From contig WLOR01000077.1 of assembly GCA_009699165.1 (NCBI GenBank), forward strand, positions 1 to 6,508: 6,508 nucleotides of DNA. The letters are read 5' to 3'. The position numbers and the translations under genes are program-made. The notes beneath the pieces were generated by a model. That model was not told where the DNA came from, did no database searches, and saw only the letters and a list, made by a program, of their open reading frames with translations. This DNA is from Actinomycetota bacterium. Its GTDB lineage: Bacteria; Actinomycetota; Actinomycetes; Nanopelagicales; Nanopelagicaceae. How positions within the stretch are numbered: position 1 is the first letter of the stretch; each line of letters begins with the position of its first letter. Positions 6,270 through 6,508 of the stretch are shown piece by piece.

Positions 6270-6508
6270 TCAGTTTATAACTTGCCGAATTTGAATGACA
6301 TTTCCTTCAGGATCAACTACATCGAGATACTCATAATCTCCATGCTTGAGAGAATCACTAGCAAATGTTGCAAATGAGTTTCTCGATCTCTGTAAGGCCT
6401 CATTAATACTCACAAGAGTGAAAATTGGCTTTATTGCAACCTGTTCCTGAACTTCTAACTGTTTGGTCAGTGGAACTTGCGCACGAAATTCTTCGGGAAG
6501 CTGATGCA
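6270..6508 (-). CDS. Partial gene, C-terminal end of a VOC/glyoxalase-like protein
   Basis: The minus strand is open from the right edge (6506) to a TGA at 6270-6272, giving 78 residues; the start is outside the window. The end reads GDYEYLDVVDPEGNVIQIRQVIN. The DPEGNVIQI pattern, preceded by a helix-like INEALQRSRNSFATF stretch, is typical of the last strand and metal-binding region of vicinal-oxygen-chelate (glyoxalase/bleomycin-resistance fold) proteins. The substrate cannot be predicted, and the fold call itself rests on one short motif. GC is about 39 % over 6301-6480, lower than most of the window, which may indicate a less conserved or acquired gene. It converges on ychF with a single base between the two stop codons. 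Confidence 0.6.
   Translation of the reverse strand, partial: HQLPEEFRAQVPLTKQLEVQEQVAIKPIFTLVSINEALQRSRNSFATFASDSLKHGDYEYLDVVDPEGNVIQIRQVIN

Noticed and set aside
6250..6277. Four GTTTA repeats around the end of ychF (at 6250, 6256, 6263 and 6273)
   Set aside because: The spacing is irregular (6, 7 and 10 bases), most copies lie in the last ychF codons, and short AT-rich repeats are expected by chance here.
1..6508. Mobile element, CRISPR array, tRNA, riboswitch or defence system
   Set aside because: Nearly all bases belong to recognisable housekeeping genes in conserved order. No direct repeats, transposase motifs or structured RNA could be seen in the short gaps.

Overview
The window looks like a piece of core chromosome from a streamlined, moderate-GC actinobacterium. 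Three things point there. The gene order (class I fumarase, xseB and xseA on the minus strand, ispH on the plus strand, a DUF6542-like membrane protein and rmuC on the minus strand, ychF on the plus strand) resembles the actinobacterial neighbourhood seen in Mycobacterium tuberculosis around Rv1107c-Rv1112. XseA carries an actinobacterial-style motif set. The operon-leading genes have no Shine-Dalgarno sequence and two have a -10 hexamer placed for leaderless initiation. Sampled 60-base lines run from about 38 to 65 % GC, mostly 43-53 %, and only 91 of 6508 bases lie outside genes. This would fit small-genome freshwater Actinobacteria such as the acI/Nanopelagicales group, but that placement is an inference.

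Layout: 1-2598 is a minus-strand run read xseA, xseB, fumarase; the fumarase runs off the left edge. At 2599-2623 a 25-base gap separates xseA from the divergent ispH and appears to hold a dyad-symmetric bidirectional promoter. ispH (2624-3580, plus) ends exactly where the minus-strand pair rmuC and DUF6542-like membrane gene (5143 down to 3581) ends. A second divergent gap (5144-5194) separates rmuC from ychF (5195-6268, plus). ychF converges, with one base between, on the 3' end of a minus-strand gene that runs off the right edge and looks like the tail of a VOC/glyoxalase-fold protein.

Functionally this is housekeeping. XseA and XseB form exonuclease VII, and RmuC is a nuclease-like recombination factor, so both minus-strand operons contain DNA-maintenance genes. 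IspH is the last step of the MEP isoprenoid pathway and class I fumarase is a TCA-cycle enzyme; both are oxygen-sensitive [4Fe-4S] enzymes. YchF is an Obg-like P-loop ATPase associated with ribosomes and stress responses.

I found no mobile element, CRISPR array, RNA gene or defence-like system. The points most worth attention are the compact promoter architecture, the abutting convergent gene ends, the uncharacterised membrane protein tied to rmuC, and the lower-GC partial gene at the right edge.
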